Positions 49,651 to 58,647 of a stretch of DNA of 64,000 nucleotides are shown here, piece after piece. The DNA comes from Ferrovibrio sp046297895 (GTDB lineage Bacteria > Pseudomonadota > Alphaproteobacteria > Ferrovibrionales > Ferrovibrionaceae). Numbering within the stretch: position 1 is the stretch's first letter; each line of letters begins with the position of its first letter. Location: assembly GCF_046297895.1 (NCBI RefSeq), contig NZ_JBKBHC010000006.1, forward strand, positions 124,001-188,000, in the 5' to 3' direction. The notes below the pieces were generated by a model. That model saw only the letters and a list, made by a program, of their open reading frames with translations, did no database searches and was not told the DNA's origin. A program made the translations under genes and the position numbers.

Positions 49651-51207
49651 ATGCCGCGCTTCATCGAGCTGCCGCGGCGGTATAACGCCGCGACGCATTT
49701 TGTTGATCGTCATGTCGCCGAAGGTCGCGGCGCAAAAACCGCGTTCATCGACGACAAGGGCAGCTATACCTACGCCGATCTTGCCGTGCGGGTGAACCGT
49801 GCCGGCAACCTGCTGAAGGCCCAAGGCGTGCAGCCCGAACAGCGCGTTATGCTGGCGCTGCTCGACAGCATCGACTTCCCGGCATTGTTTTTTGGCGCGA
49901 TGAAGATCGGCGCCGTGCCGGTGCCGGTGAACACGCTGCTCACAACGCCGGATTACGATTTTCTTTTGCGCGACAGTCGTGCCGTGGCCCTGGCCGTTTC
50001 CGATGCGCTGCTGGAGAAGTTCCGGCCGATCGTCTCGGGCCAGCCCTATCTGAAACAGGTCCTGATCTCCGGCCAGGTGCCGCCGACGGTGACGCCGCTT
50101 CACAAGTTGATGGAGGCGCAATCGGATCAGCTTGAGGCGGCTGCGACCACGCCGGACGATATCGGCTTCTGGCTCTATTCCTCGGGCTCCACCGGTGCGC
50201 CCAAGGGTGCCATGCACCTGCATGGCGACCTGGTGCATACCGCCGTGCTGTATGGCGAGGAAGTGCTCGGCATCAAAGAGGGCGATGTCGTGTTCTCGGC
50301 GGCCAAGCTGTTCTTCGCCTATGGCATGGGTAATGCCATGACCTTTCCGCTGCATGTCGGCGCCACGGCCGTGCTGATGGCCGAACGGCCGACGCCGCCG
50401 GCCGTGATGAAACGCCTGAAGGACCATCAGGCCAGCATCTTCTACGGCGTGCCGACGCTCTATGCCGGCATCCTCGCGGCCGAAGGCATCACGAAGGACA
50501 GCGGCTCGGCGAAGCTGCGCTGCTGCGTCTCAGCCGGCGAAGCATTGCCCGAGGATATCGGCAAACGCTGGGAAAAACTGTTCGGCGTGCAGATCCTGGA
50601 TGGCATCGGTTCGACCGAGATGCTGCATATTTTCCTGTCCAACCGGCCGGGCGACGTGCGTTATGGCACCACCGGCACGGCGGTTCCGGGCTACGATCTG
50701 CGCATCGTGGATGAGCATGGCAGGGATGTGGAGCAGGGTGGAATCGGCGAATTGCTGGTCAGCGGCCCGTCCAGTGCCATCGCCTACTGGAACAACCGCG
50801 CCAAGAGCCTGAATACCTTTCAGGGACCTTGGACGCGAACCGGCGACAAGTACCTTCGCACCAATGACGGCTATTATGTTTATGCCGGCCGCTCCGACGA
50901 CATGCTGAAGGTGAGTGGCATCTGGGTCTCGCCGTTCGAGGTGGAATCCGCCCTGCTCGCGCATCCCAAGGTGCTGGAGGCCGCCGTGGTGGCCCATGCC
51001 GATACCGATGACCTGATCAAGCCCAAAGCCTATGTCGTGCTCAAGCCGGGCGTCGGTGCAGAGGATGCGCTGGTCGATGAGTTGAAGGCTTTCGTGAAGG
51101 ACAAGCTGGCGCCGTATAAATATCCCCGCTGGGTCGAGATCGTCGACGAGCTGCCCAAGACCGCCACTGGCAAGATCCAGCGGTTCAAGCTGCGCGCCAA
51201 GGCATGA
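49651..51207 (+). CDS. bclA: Benzoate-CoA ligase
   Basis: A 518-residue AMP-forming acyl-CoA synthetase that activates benzoate, the entry step of the box route. It opens FIELPRRYNAATHFVDRHV, close to known benzoate-CoA ligases. The AMP loop is WLYSSGSTGAPKGAMHLHGDL, then ISVAKLFFAYGMGNA-like sequence (SAAKLFFAYGMGNAMTFPLH), DGIGSTEMLHIFLSN, and YVYAGRSDDMLKVSGIWVSPFEVE, with the catalytic lysine in KTATGKIQRFKLR. It begins after GGGAGGAAACA, 53 bases beyond the flavodoxin gene, and overlaps the hydrolase start by 4 bases. Confidence 0.94.
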   Translation: MPRFIELPRRYNAATHFVDRHVAEGRGAKTAFIDDKGSYTYADLAVRVNRAGNLLKAQGVQPEQRVMLALLDSIDFPALFFGAMKIGAVPVPVNTLLTTPDYDFLLRDSRAVALAVSDALLEKFRPIVSGQPYLKQVLISGQVPPTVTPLHKLMEAQSDQLEAAATTPDDIGFWLYSSGSTGAPKGAMHLHGDLVHTAVLYGEEVLGIKEGDVVFSAAKLFFAYGMGNAMTFPLHVGATAVLMAERPTPPAVMKRLKDHQASIFYGVPTLYAGILAAEGITKDSGSAKLRCCVSAGEALPEDIGKRWEKLFGVQILDGIGSTEMLHIFLSNRPGDVRYGTTGTAVPGYDLRIVDEHGRDVEQGGIGELLVSGPSSAIAYWNNRAKSLNTFQGPWTRTGDKYLRTNDGYYVYAGRSDDMLKVSGIWVSPFEVESALLAHPKVLEAAVVAHADTDDLIKPKAYVVLKPGVGAEDALVDELKAFVKDKLAPYKYPRWVEIVDELPKTATGKIQRFKLRAKA

Positions 51208-52001
51208 CGTCTGATTACGGTTCTATCCAACTGGGCGAGGGGCGGATCGAATATCGCTGGATCGGTCCCCGGCAATCCGGCCTGCCGGTATTGATCTTCC
51301 TGCACGAGGGTCTGGGCTGCATCTCGTTGTGGAAGGATTTTCCCGATCGCGTCGCAGCCGCCACCGGCCTGCCGGCGCTGGTCTATAGCCGCATCGGCTA
51401 CGGCGGTTCCAGCCCTTGCATGCTGCCCCGGCCGCTGACCTACATGCACGAGGAAGGGGAGGCGGTATTACCCGAGTTGCTGGCGGCCTTCGGCATCCAG
51501 CGTCATATTCTCGTCGGCCATTCCGACGGTGCCTCCATCTCGCTGATCTATGCCGGCGCAGCGGACCGTCCCGGCCTGCAGGGTGTGGTGGTTATGGCGC
51601 CGCACAGTTTCTGTGAGGATGTATCAGTCGCCTCGATCCGCGCGGCGAGCGCGGCCTTCGCCAGTGGCGACCTGCGTGCGCGGCTGGCGAAATATCACGG
51701 TCCCAATGTGGACTGCGCTTTTCGCGGCTGGGCCGATGGATGGCTGGATCCCGATTTCATGCGCTGGAACATCGAGGGCTATGTCGATCGCATCAAGGTG
51801 CCGGTATTGGTGATACAGGGCGAGGATGACGAATACGGTACCGCGGCCCAGGTCGACACTATCGTCCGCCGGGTGGCCGGAGCCGAAGCGCTGCTGCTAC
51901 CCGCTTGCGGCCATTCGCCCCAGCGCGATCAGCCCGAGGCAACGCTTGGCGCCATCGCTGGATTCGTCCGCAGACTGACGGCTTCAGGCCGTGATATTTA
52001 G
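51204..52001 (+). CDS. Alpha/beta hydrolase of the box cluster
   Basis: A 265-residue alpha/beta hydrolase. The nucleophile elbow is LVGHSDGASISL (Ser 107), the oxyanion region HEGLGCISLWKDFP, an acidic residue lies in VIQGEDDEYG, and the histidine in LPACGHSPQRDQPE. Box clusters often contain a lactone or ester hydrolase of this type, which would remove side products of the epoxide, but the substrate is unproven. The start overlaps the ligase stop by 4 bases, so it is cotranslated. Confidence 0.85.
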   Translation: MTSDYGSIQLGEGRIEYRWIGPRQSGLPVLIFLHEGLGCISLWKDFPDRVAAATGLPALVYSRIGYGGSSPCMLPRPLTYMHEEGEAVLPELLAAFGIQRHILVGHSDGASISLIYAGAADRPGLQGVVVMAPHSFCEDVSVASIRAASAAFASGDLRARLAKYHGPNVDCAFRGWADGWLDPDFMRWNIEGYVDRIKVPVLVIQGEDDEYGTAAQVDTIVRRVAGAEALLLPACGHSPQRDQPEATLGAIAGFVRRLTASGRDI

Positions 52002-52028
52002 CCCGGATAGCATCTGTCTAGATAAAAT

Positions 52029-52043
52029 TGAAAGTCAGTCTCA
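52029..52043. promoter_or_regulatory. Candidate Fur-type iron box ahead of fbpA
   Basis: The 15-base sequence TGAAAGTCAGTCTCA, read on the other strand as TGAGACTGACTTTCA, matches the 7-1-7 Fur consensus (TGATAATNATTATCA) at 10 of 14 symmetric positions and also fits TGA-N9-TCA. It lies 84 bases upstream of the ferric-binding protein gene. This is only a pattern match. Confidence 0.4.
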
Positions 52044-52126
52044 CTTGCTGCTGAGCGAGGCTGGTGGTAGTTTCTGCTCCTGAAAGTTAATCGCAGAAAC
52101 AACCACCCGCTTACAGGAGCAGAGGC

Positions 52127-53188
52127 ATGCGTCTCGCCACTTTCAGCCAACCCTCCATTGCCCGCCGGGCCCTCATGCTGAGCCTTCTGGCCGGCGCGAC
52201 CGTCCTGGGGCTGCCTGGCCTCGCCAAGGCACAGGATAGGGTGATCAATCTCTATTCCTCGCGCCATTACGACACCGACGAGGCGCTGTATGCCAATTTC
52301 ACCAAGGAAACCGGCATCAAGATCAACCGGCTGGAGGCCAGTGAGGACCAGTTGCTGCAGCGCATGCGCGCCGAGGGCGATAAAAGTCCGGCCGATGTGT
52401 TGATCACTGTGGACGCCGGGCGCCTGTGGCGCGCCCAGGAAGCCGGCCTGCTGCAGCCCGTGAAGTCGGCTGTGCTGGAAAAGGCGATCCCCGCCCATCT
52501 GCGCGAACCTGACGGCTACTGGTTTGGCTTCTCAAAGCGCGCCCGCGTGTTCGTGGTGAACAAGGACAAGGTGAAGGCCGGCGAACTGAGCCGCTATGAG
52601 GATCTGGCCGATCCGAAGTGGAAGGGCCGGCTGCTGATCCGCTCGTCGACCAATGTCTACATGCAGTCTCTGGTCGGCTCGATGATCGCAACCCTGGGCC
52701 CCGAGGCGACCGAAACCTGGGCCAAGGCCGTTGTGGCCAATCTGGCGCGCGCGCCGAAGGGCGGCGACACCGACCAGATCAAGGCGGTGGCGGCCGGCGA
52801 GGGTGATGTGGCGGTGTCGAACACCTACTACTTGGCGCGGCTTATGGGCTCAAAAAAGCCGGAAGACAATGCGGTGGCCGCCAATCTGGCGGTAATCTTC
52901 CCCAATCAGGGCGATCGCGGCACCCATGTGAACATCAGCGGCGCCGGCGTGGCCAAGCATGCGCCGAACAAGGCCAATGCCATCAAATTCCTCGAATACC
53001 TGGCATCCAAGCAGGCGCAGGAGTATTTCGCCAAGGGCAATTACGAATTCCCCGTGATCGGCGGCGTGCCGCTGCATCCGGTGATCGCGGCCTGGTCGGA
53101 ATTCAAGGAAGATACCCTGAATGCCGCCGTGTTCGGCAAGAACAACGAGGCGGCGCTGAAGCTGATGGATCGTGCCGGCTGGAAATAA
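52127..53188 (+). CDS. fbpA: Ferric iron ABC transporter periplasmic binding protein
   Basis: A 353-residue iron-binding protein of the FbpA/FutA/AfuA family. Residues 1-36 are a signal peptide with an RR (ARRALMLSLL), ending AKAQD. The mature part shows VINLYSSRHYDTDEALYANF, then the ligand tyrosines in VSNTYYLARL and typical GTHVNISGAGVAKHAPNKANA. It binds Fe3+ in the periplasm and delivers it to the FbpB permease; the likely permease is 3.3 kb away on the other strand. A terminator follows immediately, so it is monocistronic. Confidence 0.93.
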   Translation: MRLATFSQPSIARRALMLSLLAGATVLGLPGLAKAQDRVINLYSSRHYDTDEALYANFTKETGIKINRLEASEDQLLQRMRAEGDKSPADVLITVDAGRLWRAQEAGLLQPVKSAVLEKAIPAHLREPDGYWFGFSKRARVFVVNKDKVKAGELSRYEDLADPKWKGRLLIRSSTNVYMQSLVGSMIATLGPEATETWAKAVVANLARAPKGGDTDQIKAVAAGEGDVAVSNTYYLARLMGSKKPEDNAVAANLAVIFPNQGDRGTHVNISGAGVAKHAPNKANAIKFLEYLASKQAQEYFAKGNYEFPVIGGVPLHPVIAAWSEFKEDTLNAAVFGKNNEAALKLMDRAGWK

Positions 53189-53211
53189 GGCGGCAATAGC
53201 GATACAGACGA

Positions 53212-53237
53212 AAGGCGGGGATATTCCCCGCCTTTTT
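53212..53237 (+). terminator. Rho-independent terminator after fbpA
   Basis: AAGGCGGGG at 53212 pairs with CCCCGCCTT around the loop ATATT, followed by a run of six T. It lies 24 bases beyond the fbpA stop. Confidence 0.92.
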
Positions 53238-53266
53238 TCTTTGCCGTCTTTGCGCAGGGGACTGCC

Positions 53267-53563
53267 ATGTTCATCGCCAGAAACATGCTCGTGCTTATCG
53301 CCTTGTTGATCTTCTCCTTCGGTGGCGGACTGGTCGGGGGCTATGTCGGTGGCCACATGGCGAAGCGCCAGCACGATGCTGAGCTGTATCGTCTGCGGGC
53401 GGCGGTCGATAATGTCTCGGTGGCTACCGTCAACGCCATTGCATCGCTGGCCACCGATACCGAGATCGTGGCTGCCGATATCGTCGAAATCACCAACCGC
53501 CTGGATGCGCTGGAGGTTCTGGCCACCGATATGGGACAGGATATCCGCCAGATGCGGCGCTGA
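53267..53563 (+). CDS. Small membrane protein with coiled coil, unknown function
   Basis: A 98-residue protein I do not recognise. Residues 6-28 (NMLVLIALLIFSFGGGLVGGYVGG) are a membrane span with a glycine zipper. The remaining 60 residues are helical with heptad-like spacing (LYRLRAAVDNVSVATVNAIASL, IVEITNRLDALEVLATDMGQDI). It starts after AGGGGAC and follows the fbpA terminator, so it has its own transcription or read-through. It is convergent with the alpha/alpha-toroid gene, 7 bases apart. Confidence 0.65.
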   Translation: MFIARNMLVLIALLIFSFGGGLVGGYVGGHMAKRQHDAELYRLRAAVDNVSVATVNAIASLATDTEIVAADIVEITNRLDALEVLATDMGQDIRQMRR

Positions 53564-53570
53564 AGCGCCC

Positions 53571-54872
53571 TCAGTCTCGCGCTTCCAGCTTGCGCAGGGC
53601 TGCTGCGATCATGGCGTTGCGCTGGTCCTGTTTCATGAGCTGTTTGTGCAGGACGGCGCGCAGGGATTCCGGATCGCTGATTTCCAGCGGGGTCCAGAAG
53701 CGCCGGCTGGGGCGGAAAAATCCCACTTCGTCAAGGAAGGATACACCGAAATAATAGGCCTCGGACGCGCTGTCGTAAGGCGTCACGTCAAAGCTGCCAT
53801 CGGCATTGATGGACACGTTCAGAGAGCGCGCCACCATGATGGTCAGTTCGGCTGCCGACCGGATGCGCTGCTCGGCCGTCATGTGCGGCCAGGCGCGCCT
53901 GAGCAGGCGGGCCACGTCATAGGCATGGTGATTGTTCTGGGTGCCCTGGTCGCGCCAGCCATAGGGATAGCGGCGCGTGCGGATGGCAAACAGCGTATCG
54001 GCCAGTTCCTTCATGCGAGGCGGGTCGCTGTCGCGATAGCTGATGGCGTGAAACGTGATGCTGAGGTCGTTGGTCTTGCGGATTTCTCCGTCCACCACAT
54101 ACCAGGCGCCCCAGAAGCCGGTTTCATGATCCTGTGCCGTATTGTCGAGAAAATCCTGCAGAGTATGCGCCATGGCCGCGACCGGCATCGAAGCGGGCAA
54201 CTGTGCAGCCAGTTCAGGAATGAACAGCAACTGCGCGAGTCCGGTGATGGTGAGATTCAGTTCCTTGCGGTTGTCGACGCCGGTTCTCGGCAGGTCCGAA
54301 ACCAGCAGGTCGTGCAGCCTGGCGCGCAGCTTCTCGGGGCTGTCGACAGGAGCCAGAAAGCTTAGCGGATATTGCGGCTTTCGACCGGCCTGGACCAGTT
54401 CTTTGAGCGGATCAACACTGGCATGCATGCGCAGATACCAGGCCTTGAAACAGCCACCCCATGAACCGTCTTCGGCCGATTGCTGGAATGGATCGATCGG
54501 CGGTGGAGTATCGAGCGCCGCGCGCAGGTCGGCCAGACGGCTGCGGACTGCATCATTGTCGTTGGTATAGTTGATCAGGGTATGCGCTTCGGTCAGGATC
54601 TGCATGGCGCAGACTGGTTCGCCGCTTTCATGCGTGCGGGCGATGATCGCGCGCCGCAGCTCGCGCATGTCGGGCCCGAAGCGGCCGTTCATTTCGCGCT
54701 TGAACGGCGAAACCGGGATGTAGTTCGGAATGTAGCGGTAGTGGACCGGCGTTGGCCGTTGCACCAAAGGCTCATCCACGGTGGTCCAGTCCGGCCGACC
54801 GACCGTATACATCGTGATCCCCGCCGCGATTGCGATGCTGATGGCCGTCAGGAGAACGATGTGTCGCTTCAT
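53571..54872 (-). CDS. Secreted alpha-helical protein of unknown function (alpha/alpha-toroid-like)
   Basis: A 433-residue protein with an N-terminal hydrophobic signal or anchor (residues 4-24). The rest is helical with aromatic-rich repeats such as GSWGGCFKAWYLRMH, GFWGAWYVVDGEIRKTNDLSITFHAISYR and QNNHHAYDVARLLRRAW. The spacing resembles alpha/alpha-toroid folds found in glycan lyases and terpene cyclases, but I can assign no family. It is 27 bases downstream of the TPR-methyltransferase gene, same strand, and probably in an operon with it and the iron permease gene. Confidence 0.6.
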   Translation of the reverse strand: MKRHIVLLTAISIAIAAGITMYTVGRPDWTTVDEPLVQRPTPVHYRYIPNYIPVSPFKREMNGRFGPDMRELRRAIIARTHESGEPVCAMQILTEAHTLINYTNDNDAVRSRLADLRAALDTPPPIDPFQQSAEDGSWGGCFKAWYLRMHASVDPLKELVQAGRKPQYPLSFLAPVDSPEKLRARLHDLLVSDLPRTGVDNRKELNLTITGLAQLLFIPELAAQLPASMPVAAMAHTLQDFLDNTAQDHETGFWGAWYVVDGEIRKTNDLSITFHAISYRDSDPPRMKELADTLFAIRTRRYPYGWRDQGTQNNHHAYDVARLLRRAWPHMTAEQRIRSAAELTIMVARSLNVSINADGSFDVTPYDSASEAYYFGVSFLDEVGFFRPSRRFWTPLEISDPESLRAVLHKQLMKQDQRNAMIAAALRKLEARD

Positions 54873-54899
54873 GCCGATCCGCTTGCGTCGGCCCGATGG

Positions 54900-56447
54900 T
54901 CAGGCCAGACGGGCCAGCACCATATAGCAGGGCACAGGTTGTCCCATTTCCTCGCGGCCATGGGTCTGCTCCAGGCTGACCACACCAAAGCCTGCTTCCC
55001 GCAAGGTGCGTTCAATATAATCGCGGTCATGCTGGTAGCGGCCGGTCGGGCCGAGCTTGAAGCCTTCCGGCGGGAGGATGCCGAAGGCGGCTTCGACCGT
55101 GAAGCCAAGCAGTCCGCCCGGTGTCGTTTTTGCAGCGATTGCCTTCAGGGTGGGTGACAATTCGCCGAAATAGCAAAACACGTCGGCAGCCGCGGTCATG
55201 TCGTAGCGGTCAGGAGTGTCGGCCAGGAAACGGCCAAGTTCGGCTTCGTGGAGGGAGTCGTACTGGTTGCGCTCTCTGGCCTTGGCCAGCATCCCGCCGC
55301 TGAGATCGACGCCAACCAGTCTTTTGGCAATGGGCTTGAGCAGCGGGGCGCAGAGTCCGGTGCCGCAGCCGGCATCCAGAATTGTCAGATCGCGGCGATC
55401 GCCAGTTTCTTGCCGCAGGGCATTGCACAGCATCTCCGGAACACGATAGCCCAGACCGGCCAGGGTCTTCTCGAAGTCGACGGCGAAACGGTCGAAGGTT
55501 TCGCGCACATAGGTGTCGTCGGCACGAACCGGCGCATTATCGCCCAGGATCGCGGCAGCCATGTGCTGGGCAATCGGATTCTGCGCACAGGTCTCGCGCC
55601 ACTGCCGTGCATAACGATGCGCTTGCTGGGTATTTCCGGTCCTGACGAGACCATAGAGCATTTCACCCATGTGGTATTGCAGCATGGTGTCGTTGGGCGC
55701 TACGGCAATGGCGCGGAATGTCACTTCCGCGCCCTGGGCATACTCGCCGATCTTGTAGAGCGATAGCGACAGGTTGCGCAGCGCATGTGGATGATCCGGC
55801 ACCAGCGCCACGGCTTTCAGGCAATTCTCTATCGAGCCATGGAAATCCTGCCGCATGGCCTGCAGGCCGGCCAGGTTGGCAAAGGCATCGGCATAGCCGG
55901 GTTCCAGCGCCACCGCCCGGTGATAGGCCGCCTCGGCCTCATCGAGCCGATCGGAATCGCGATAGGCATTGGCAAGACTGAAATAGGCCTGCGCATAGGC
56001 CGGGTGCAGGCTGATGGCGATGTTGTAGCTGTCTATGGCCGCCGCGATGTCTCCGCTCTGACGCTGTGCGACACCAAGATTGAAATACAGAAGCGGGTTC
56101 TGCGGCTGCTGCTTGAGGCCGTTGCGATAGGTTTCGATCGCCTGGCCGAAACGGCCCTGTCGCAGATAGGTGTTGCCCAGGTTGACGTAGCCATCAGCCA
56201 CCTGCGGTGCCAGTTGGATGGCGCGCTTGAAGGCCTGGGCCGCCGGTTTGGGCTGGTCGAGCATGGCAAGAATCTGCCCCAGGCTGAACCAGGCATCGGC
56301 CCGGCGGGGGTTTTTCTTCACCAGGTCTTCCAGAATATTCCGCGCAGCTTCGGTCTGGCCCTGCTGGGCCAGCGCGCCGGCCATCGCCAGCGGATCGCTG
56401 CCGAGGCCAGCCTGTTGCAGAAGCGTGTCGCTTACCGGATTCGCCAT
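54900..56447 (-). CDS. TPR-containing SAM-dependent methyltransferase (COG4976 type), large copy 3
   Basis: A 515-residue protein. The first 270 residues hold about seven TPR units, including AWFSLGQILAMLDQPKPAAQAFKRA and YVNLGNTYLRQGRFGQAIETYRNG. The C-terminal 200 residues are a class I methyltransferase with TILDAGCGTGLCAPLL and KRLVGVDLSGGMLAKA. It is a longer relative of the two genes at 3585 and 5335. Start at 56447 (MANPVSD) is preferred over an upstream ATG at 56492. It lies between the iron permease gene and the toroid-like gene on one strand. The substrate is unknown. Confidence 0.87.
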   Translation of the reverse strand: MANPVSDTLLQQAGLGSDPLAMAGALAQQGQTEAARNILEDLVKKNPRRADAWFSLGQILAMLDQPKPAAQAFKRAIQLAPQVADGYVNLGNTYLRQGRFGQAIETYRNGLKQQPQNPLLYFNLGVAQRQSGDIAAAIDSYNIAISLHPAYAQAYFSLANAYRDSDRLDEAEAAYHRAVALEPGYADAFANLAGLQAMRQDFHGSIENCLKAVALVPDHPHALRNLSLSLYKIGEYAQGAEVTFRAIAVAPNDTMLQYHMGEMLYGLVRTGNTQQAHRYARQWRETCAQNPIAQHMAAAILGDNAPVRADDTYVRETFDRFAVDFEKTLAGLGYRVPEMLCNALRQETGDRRDLTILDAGCGTGLCAPLLKPIAKRLVGVDLSGGMLAKARERNQYDSLHEAELGRFLADTPDRYDMTAAADVFCYFGELSPTLKAIAAKTTPGGLLGFTVEAAFGILPPEGFKLGPTGRYQHDRDYIERTLREAGFGVVSLEQTHGREEMGQPVPCYMVLARLA

Positions 56448-56510
56448 ACCACTAAACCCTACATGAAGTTCCTGTTGCGGCGCCACGGCCATCGCAGCAG
56501 CCGCCTTTGT

Positions 56511-58196
56511 TCAATCTTCGCCAGGGCGCGAACGGGCCACGGCAGCATGCAGCCAGATTACGGGAATGAGGCTGACGGCGACAATGATCAGGGCGCCCGT
56601 GGATGCCTCGCCCAGGCGTTCGTCGCTTGCAAGCTGGTAGACTCTTACCGCCAGGGTGTCGAAATCGAAGGGCCGCACGATCAGGGTGGCCGGCAGTTCC
56701 TTCAGAACGTCGACGAAAATCAGCATGGCGGCTGTCAGCAGGCTGCCGCGCAGCATCGGCAAATGCACCCGCCGGACCACGCCGAGTGGCGTTTCGCCCA
56801 GTACACGGGCGGCCTGATCGATGCTGGGTCTGATGCGGTGCAGGCCGCCATCCACGGTATTGAAAGTCACGGCCAGGAAACGCACGAGGTAGGCATAGAA
56901 CAGCGCGAGCAGGCTGCCGCTCAGCAGCAGGCCCGGTCCATCGCCGAAAACCGCTTGCGCCCAACTGTTGATGGCATGGTCGAAGGTCGCCAGGGGCAGG
57001 ATCACGCCAATGGCGATCACCGAACCCGGCACGGCGTAGCCCATGGTGGAAAGCTGGATCAACCAGCCCATCATGCGCCGGGGCACCAGGCGGTTGGCAT
57101 AGGCCAGTCCCAGGGCGGCCGCGATCAGCAGCACCGCAGCCAGGCCCGCCAGGATGAAGCTGTTCGAGGTGAAACCGGCCAGGCGGTCGAAGCCGATTTG
57201 GTCGCCCTCGCGGATGGCCAGTTGTAACAGCCACCCGGCGGGAATGCCGAAACCCAGCAGGACAGGCAGCAGACAAGCCAGGATCGCCAGCGCCGCACGG
57301 CCCGGCGAGAGACGACGTAGCGGTAGGGGGCGGGTGCGTGCCGAGGTGTGATGAAAGCGCTTGGCCTGACGGCTGGTGCGCTCCAGCATTATTGCCGCCA
57401 GCACGAAGATCAGCAGAACGCCGGAAAGCTGTGCCGCGGTTGTCACGTCGCCCATGCCGAACCAGGTGCGATAGATCGCGGTGGTGAAGGTCGGCACGCC
57501 CAGCCAGCTTACCGCGCCGAAATCGGCCAGGGTCTCCATCAGCACCAGCGCGGCACCGCCCGCGATCATCGGCCGCGCCAGCGGCAGGGCGATCCGCCAG
57601 AACCGCGCCCAGGGCCCCAGGCCCAGCGTGCGGCCGACCTCCAGCACACAAACCGACTGGTCCAGGAAGGCGGCACGGGCCAGCATGAAGACATATGGAT
57701 AGAAGCTGACAACGAAGAGTGCTACGGCGCCCCGCAGCGACAGGAAATCCGGGAACCAGTAATCGCCGCGCTGCCAGCCGAACAGGGCGCGCAGGCCGCT
57801 TTGCAACGGGCCGGCGAATTGCAGCAGGTCGCTGTAGACGAAGGCGCTGACATAGGCAGGCATGGCCAGCGGCAGGAACAGGGCCCAGGCCAGCCAGCGC
57901 CGGCCGGGAAATTCGGTCATGGTCACCAGCCAGGCGCAGCCCGTGCCAATCACCACCGTGCCGCAGCCCACACCGATCATCAGCACGATGGTGTTTATCA
58001 GCATCTCCGGCATCACCGTGGCCATCAGATGCTGCCAGACCGCGCCAGCCGGCTGGGTCAGGTTGAGCAGGATGGCCAGGATTGGCGCCGCGATCACCAG
58101 GGCCAGAAGGGCCGCGAAGGCGATCCAAAGCCGGCCGTGGCGCAATCCGGCGGCGGATGCGGCGGGCAGGGACGAAGAAGCGGCAGAGTCGGTCAC
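56511..58196 (-). CDS. fbpB: Ferric iron ABC transporter permease (two fused BPD domains)
   Basis: A 561-residue integral membrane protein with about 12 segments and two binding-protein-dependent transport domains. EAA-type loops are visible in EVGRTLGLGPWARFWRIALPLARP and QAARVLGETPLGVVRRVHLPMLRG. RAALLVLVSFYPYVFMLARAAFLD-like sequence (FVVSFYPYVFMLARAAFLDQ) is typical of FbpB/SfuB. It would import Fe3+ delivered by the FbpA at 52127. The ATPase FbpC is not in the window. It begins 44 bases beyond an inverted-repeat region that may be an iron operator. Confidence 0.9.
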   Translation of the reverse strand: MTDSAASSSLPAASAAGLRHGRLWIAFAALLALVIAAPILAILLNLTQPAGAVWQHLMATVMPEMLINTIVLMIGVGCGTVVIGTGCAWLVTMTEFPGRRWLAWALFLPLAMPAYVSAFVYSDLLQFAGPLQSGLRALFGWQRGDYWFPDFLSLRGAVALFVVSFYPYVFMLARAAFLDQSVCVLEVGRTLGLGPWARFWRIALPLARPMIAGGAALVLMETLADFGAVSWLGVPTFTTAIYRTWFGMGDVTTAAQLSGVLLIFVLAAIMLERTSRQAKRFHHTSARTRPLPLRRLSPGRAALAILACLLPVLLGFGIPAGWLLQLAIREGDQIGFDRLAGFTSNSFILAGLAAVLLIAAALGLAYANRLVPRRMMGWLIQLSTMGYAVPGSVIAIGVILPLATFDHAINSWAQAVFGDGPGLLLSGSLLALFYAYLVRFLAVTFNTVDGGLHRIRPSIDQAARVLGETPLGVVRRVHLPMLRGSLLTAAMLIFVDVLKELPATLIVRPFDFDTLAVRVYQLASDERLGEASTGALIIVAVSLIPVIWLHAAVARSRPGED

Positions 58197-58226
58197 GCGT
58201 GCAATTGGAATGCCGTGGAAGGATGG

Positions 58227-58260
58227 CCTTGCTTACGTCATTTGCAAGGCATTCGCAAAT
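58227..58260. promoter_or_regulatory. Two overlapping inverted repeats upstream of fbpB
   Basis: CCTTGC/GCAAGG (58227-58249, 11-base spacer) and ATTTGC/GCAAAT (58240-58260, 9-base spacer) overlap in a 34-base stretch starting 31 bases before the fbpB ATG. Overlapping dyads rich in GCAAAT recall iron-regulator binding sites in Alphaproteobacteria, but no consensus match is claimed. Confidence 0.4.
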
Positions 58261-58378
58261 CCCGGCCCCCGACCTGATTGCCGGCCTGGCGGTCGGTTGG
58301 GAGAAACGTCATGATTGCGCAATTGCCCCCTGAGGGCAGCTTTCCTATTCTTGTCCTGCTGGCGGCAGGAGGGATGGC

Positions 58379-58645
58379 ATGGCAGACGGGGTGCGGACAC
58401 TCCGCAACGGGCAGGTCAAGCCGACCGATGCCCAACTGCGGTATTTGCGCCGGGGACTGCGACAGGCTGGTGGCAAGCTGCCGCTGTTCGACGAGCATGG
58501 CCAGCAGATCAGCACGCATACCATTGTGTCCTGCATCAGGGCCGGCTGGGCCGAGCCGTGGTTTGAGAATCCGATCAAGCCGGACTGGCTGGTCTGCAAG
58601 CTGACATCGCAGGGCAGGGCGCTGTTCGAGATTCCCGGACGTTGA
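58379..58645 (+). CDS. Hypothetical small soluble protein
   Basis: An 88-residue protein I cannot assign. Sequence LRNGQVKPTDAQLRYLRRGLRQAGGKLPLFDEHGQQISTHTIVSCIRAGWAEPWFENPIKPDWLVCKLTSQG suggests an HTH-like or winged fold (helix RYLRRGLRQA, wing-like KPDWLVCKLTSQGRALFE). The ATG follows a very strong AGGAGGG site. The stop overlaps the region just before the Sel1-repeat gene by coupling distance of 2 bases, so they form one operon. Confidence 0.65.
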   Translation: MADGVRTLRNGQVKPTDAQLRYLRRGLRQAGGKLPLFDEHGQQISTHTIVSCIRAGWAEPWFENPIKPDWLVCKLTSQGRALFEIPGR

Positions 58646-58647
58646 CC

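Noticed and set aside
56452..58128. 558-residue minus-strand frame overlapping fbpB
   Set aside because: It runs in another frame of the same strand as fbpB; fbpB has clear membrane segments and transport motifs while this frame is Pro/Gly/Arg-rich without membrane pattern.
55785..58277. Two long plus-strand frames (55785-57227 and 57348-58277)
   Set aside because: Antisense to the TPR-methyltransferase and iron permease genes; Gln/Arg/His-rich shadows.
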